DNA of 64,000 bases, taken from assembly GCA_964017155.1 (NCBI GenBank), contig OZ024855.1, positions 3,297,190 through 3,361,189 on the forward strand, in the 5' to 3' direction. Numbering within the stretch: position 1 is the stretch's first letter; every line of letters starts with the position of its first letter. The DNA is from Oasisia sp. SBJ-2009. Its lineage: Eukaryota > Annelida > Polychaeta > Sabellida > Siboglinidae. The notes below the pieces were generated by a model, which saw only the letters and a list, made by a program, of their open reading frames with translations, made no database searches and was not told the origin of the DNA. Shown in pieces: positions 62,698 to 64,000 of the stretch. A program made the position numbers and the translations under genes.

Positions 62698-63094
62698 CTA
62701 TAATGCACTGTCATCCTCGTCATCATAACGTAGAATGTCTAGGTCGCTAACTGAATGTGGATGATTTAAACAGTTTTCATTGCCATGACATGTCCACAGC
62801 TTTGTGCCACACAAACTGTTCTGACTGCATGCACAGTTGTTTGTGCAGCGAATTATACTTGTGCATGAGCAGATGAGATCTTCCAGGAGCTCTGACGCCA
62901 TTGGACAGGAAAACGTTTTCCACTTTTTCTTTCCCACACATGCTCCACTGGGAACAAATGTTTGGCTTGGTCACATGTGACGACATCCACACATTCGCTT
63001 GCCACTGAGTCCGCCTTGCAAGTTCTTCAAAACTTGCTTTACATGGGGAAGTTTCGCCAACGACATGGTTTTCTTGTTGACCAGCTTTAATCAT
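62698..63094 (-). pseudogene. Cys-rich C-terminal fragment of the mobile-element protein
   Basis: Two minus-strand frames share this interval. One gives ELLEDLICSCTSIIRCTNNC, ACSQNSLCGTKLWTC, NENCLNHPH and an acidic end (YDDEDDSAL). The CxC-type cysteine spacing is like the C-terminal region of the proteins that carry the ALPGFH motif. Its position relative to the other minus-strand pieces shows rearrangement. Confidence 0.45.
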
Positions 63095-63221
63095 AAACGG
63101 TTGAGGTTGGAGTGAGCATTCTTCTCTGAGCCATGAAATGGTCTACCTACCCCTTTTGCATCACAACGTTGAAAACTGTTTTCTTCCCAATTCCAAACAA
63201 GGAGAAATCTGAGTCATATCC

Positions 63222-64000
63222 TGTTAGTGAATGCATGGCAGGACCTACGTTGTAGAAATGCGTACCGACAGCCCTGTGTCCTAACCAGACAAGCAGCTCT
63301 ACCAGGGTTTCATACACTTATTGGAGCACACATCAATGGACACGGAACAAAGGGAAAGGTAAAACCTACATACTTCAAGATGTTCCTGAAAGTTTCCGAC
63401 GATGTGATCAACACTCTGGACAAAGAGGGCCAGAGTGAAGAGGAGAGTCATCTTGCAGACGAATTTTGGATCTAACGTTTAATGGCTGTTTTAACACCTA
63501 CATTGCTGGTACAACTTCATTTTATTTTCATCAAAATAATGGTTGCAATGGATTCATCATACTTCAAAACATATAATACGATTCCGAGTTCAAGTTTCTA
63601 TATCGTTTATTGCCAAAGATATAGCGCTTTAAGACTTTTGGTGACCGGTGGCGGCCATCTTGAATTTTCCCACGAAAAAGTGGGCGGAAAAAATGGAAAC
63701 ATTTTTGTCAGTCCTTTTGCGTCAATAAAAGTTAAAAAAAACACAATTATTTAAAATATATATACAAAAAGTCACAGAATGACACAATGACATACACTAG
63801 CTTGCGTGATGGCGCAATTTCCAACAATCATAGATTTACGGTGACTCCTTTTGAACGCCGCTCCACACACACTGCTTCATCTCGCAGCGTCATGTCATAC
63901 CGCATTATGACGGCGTGAAATTTGTCTTTCACACAATATATGACATCTCCATAATCTTGAAGTAGATGCGCAACCACTATAACTTTATGATGTTCGCTGC
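63222..64000. repeat. Right arm of long inverted repeat
   Basis: Reverse complement of the left arm, still matching at the window edge, so the arm continues beyond 64,000. Confidence 0.9.
63227..63475 (+). pseudogene. Mobile-element ORF fragment (ALPGFHTL motif), right arm
   Basis: Plus-strand frame with VLTRQAALPGFHTLIGAH, INGHGTKGKVKPTYFKMFLK and KVSDDVINT, then unrelated residues and a stop at 63,473. It is the inverted counterpart of 60,794-61,030. Confidence 0.5.

Larger units (their letters stand above)
59360..64000. mobile_element. Large decayed mobile element or inverted pair of elements
   Basis: A left arm (59,773-61,040) and a right arm (63,222-64,000, cut by the window) are reverse complements at about 95% identity by eye. 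Between and within them lie degenerate ORF pieces in both orientations, with motifs seen in uncharacterised mobile-element proteins of invertebrates (DGTMRKSNKAELGHQLE, VFDRYDDDNSVK, ALPGFHTLIGA, and a CxC-type Cys-rich end). Either one element with long terminal inverted repeats or two copies inserted head to head would explain this. No intact transposase is present. Confidence 0.6.

Overview
The window looks like intergenic and gene-family DNA from a metazoan, most likely a marine invertebrate. A lophotrochozoan such as a mollusc is my best guess at low confidence, because no single-copy marker gene is present. The reasons are split genes with GT/AG introns, at least seven non-LTR retrotransposon remnants, a tRNA-derived SINE, non-autonomous DNA transposons, long TA and CA microsatellites, and genes for extracellular leucine-rich-repeat (LRR) and kringle domains.

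The core of the window is a family of three paralogous genes. Each has one large exon encoding a signal peptide, LRRNT cap, LRR array and LRRCT cap, followed by two small exons of exactly 104 and 156 bp that together encode one kringle domain and the stop codon. Gene A (8,564-15,196, minus strand, 606 aa, 14 LRRs) and gene B (52,407-57,639, minus strand, 654 aa, 16 LRRs) are open throughout. Gene C (32,775-38,433, plus strand) is a pseudogene: its start is ATA, a non-LTR retrotransposon sits in the LRR exon, the exon carries two frameshifts, and one kringle cysteine is lost. A secreted LRR-kringle protein is an unusual architecture. A/B amino-acid differences cluster on the LRR concave face, as expected for recognition receptors that diversify at a binding surface.

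Layout. 1-15,349 is segmental-duplication copy A: repeats and microsatellites in 1-8.5 kb, then gene A. 15.35-16.0 kb holds a 120-bp tandem repeat and an interspersed repeat. 16.02-19.18 kb is a nearly full-length RTE-like LINE with a 13-bp target-site duplication. 19.76-20.56 kb is a 21-bp minisatellite. 22.6-25.16 kb is a 5'-truncated LINE with a CATA tail. 25.2-31.7 kb holds repeats, a SINE, a 308-bp tandem duplication and an inverted DNA-transposon copy. 32.6-38.5 kb is gene C. 38.7-41.0 kb holds degenerate tandem repeats. 41.1-43.2 kb holds two candidate exons of a P2X7-C-terminal-like gene with a LINE fragment between them. 43,627-57,792 is duplication copy B with gene B. 57.8-59.1 kb is the start of a third copy of the 3'-flanking unit. 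59.4-64 kb is a long inverted repeat around degenerate mobile-element ORFs, cut by the window edge.

Genes A and B probably encode soluble extracellular proteins expressed from a shared short promoter. The flanking tandem structure, including a sharp step in A/B identity near 7.77 kb, indicates ongoing duplication or gene conversion. All family names come from recognising motifs by eye; no database search was run.
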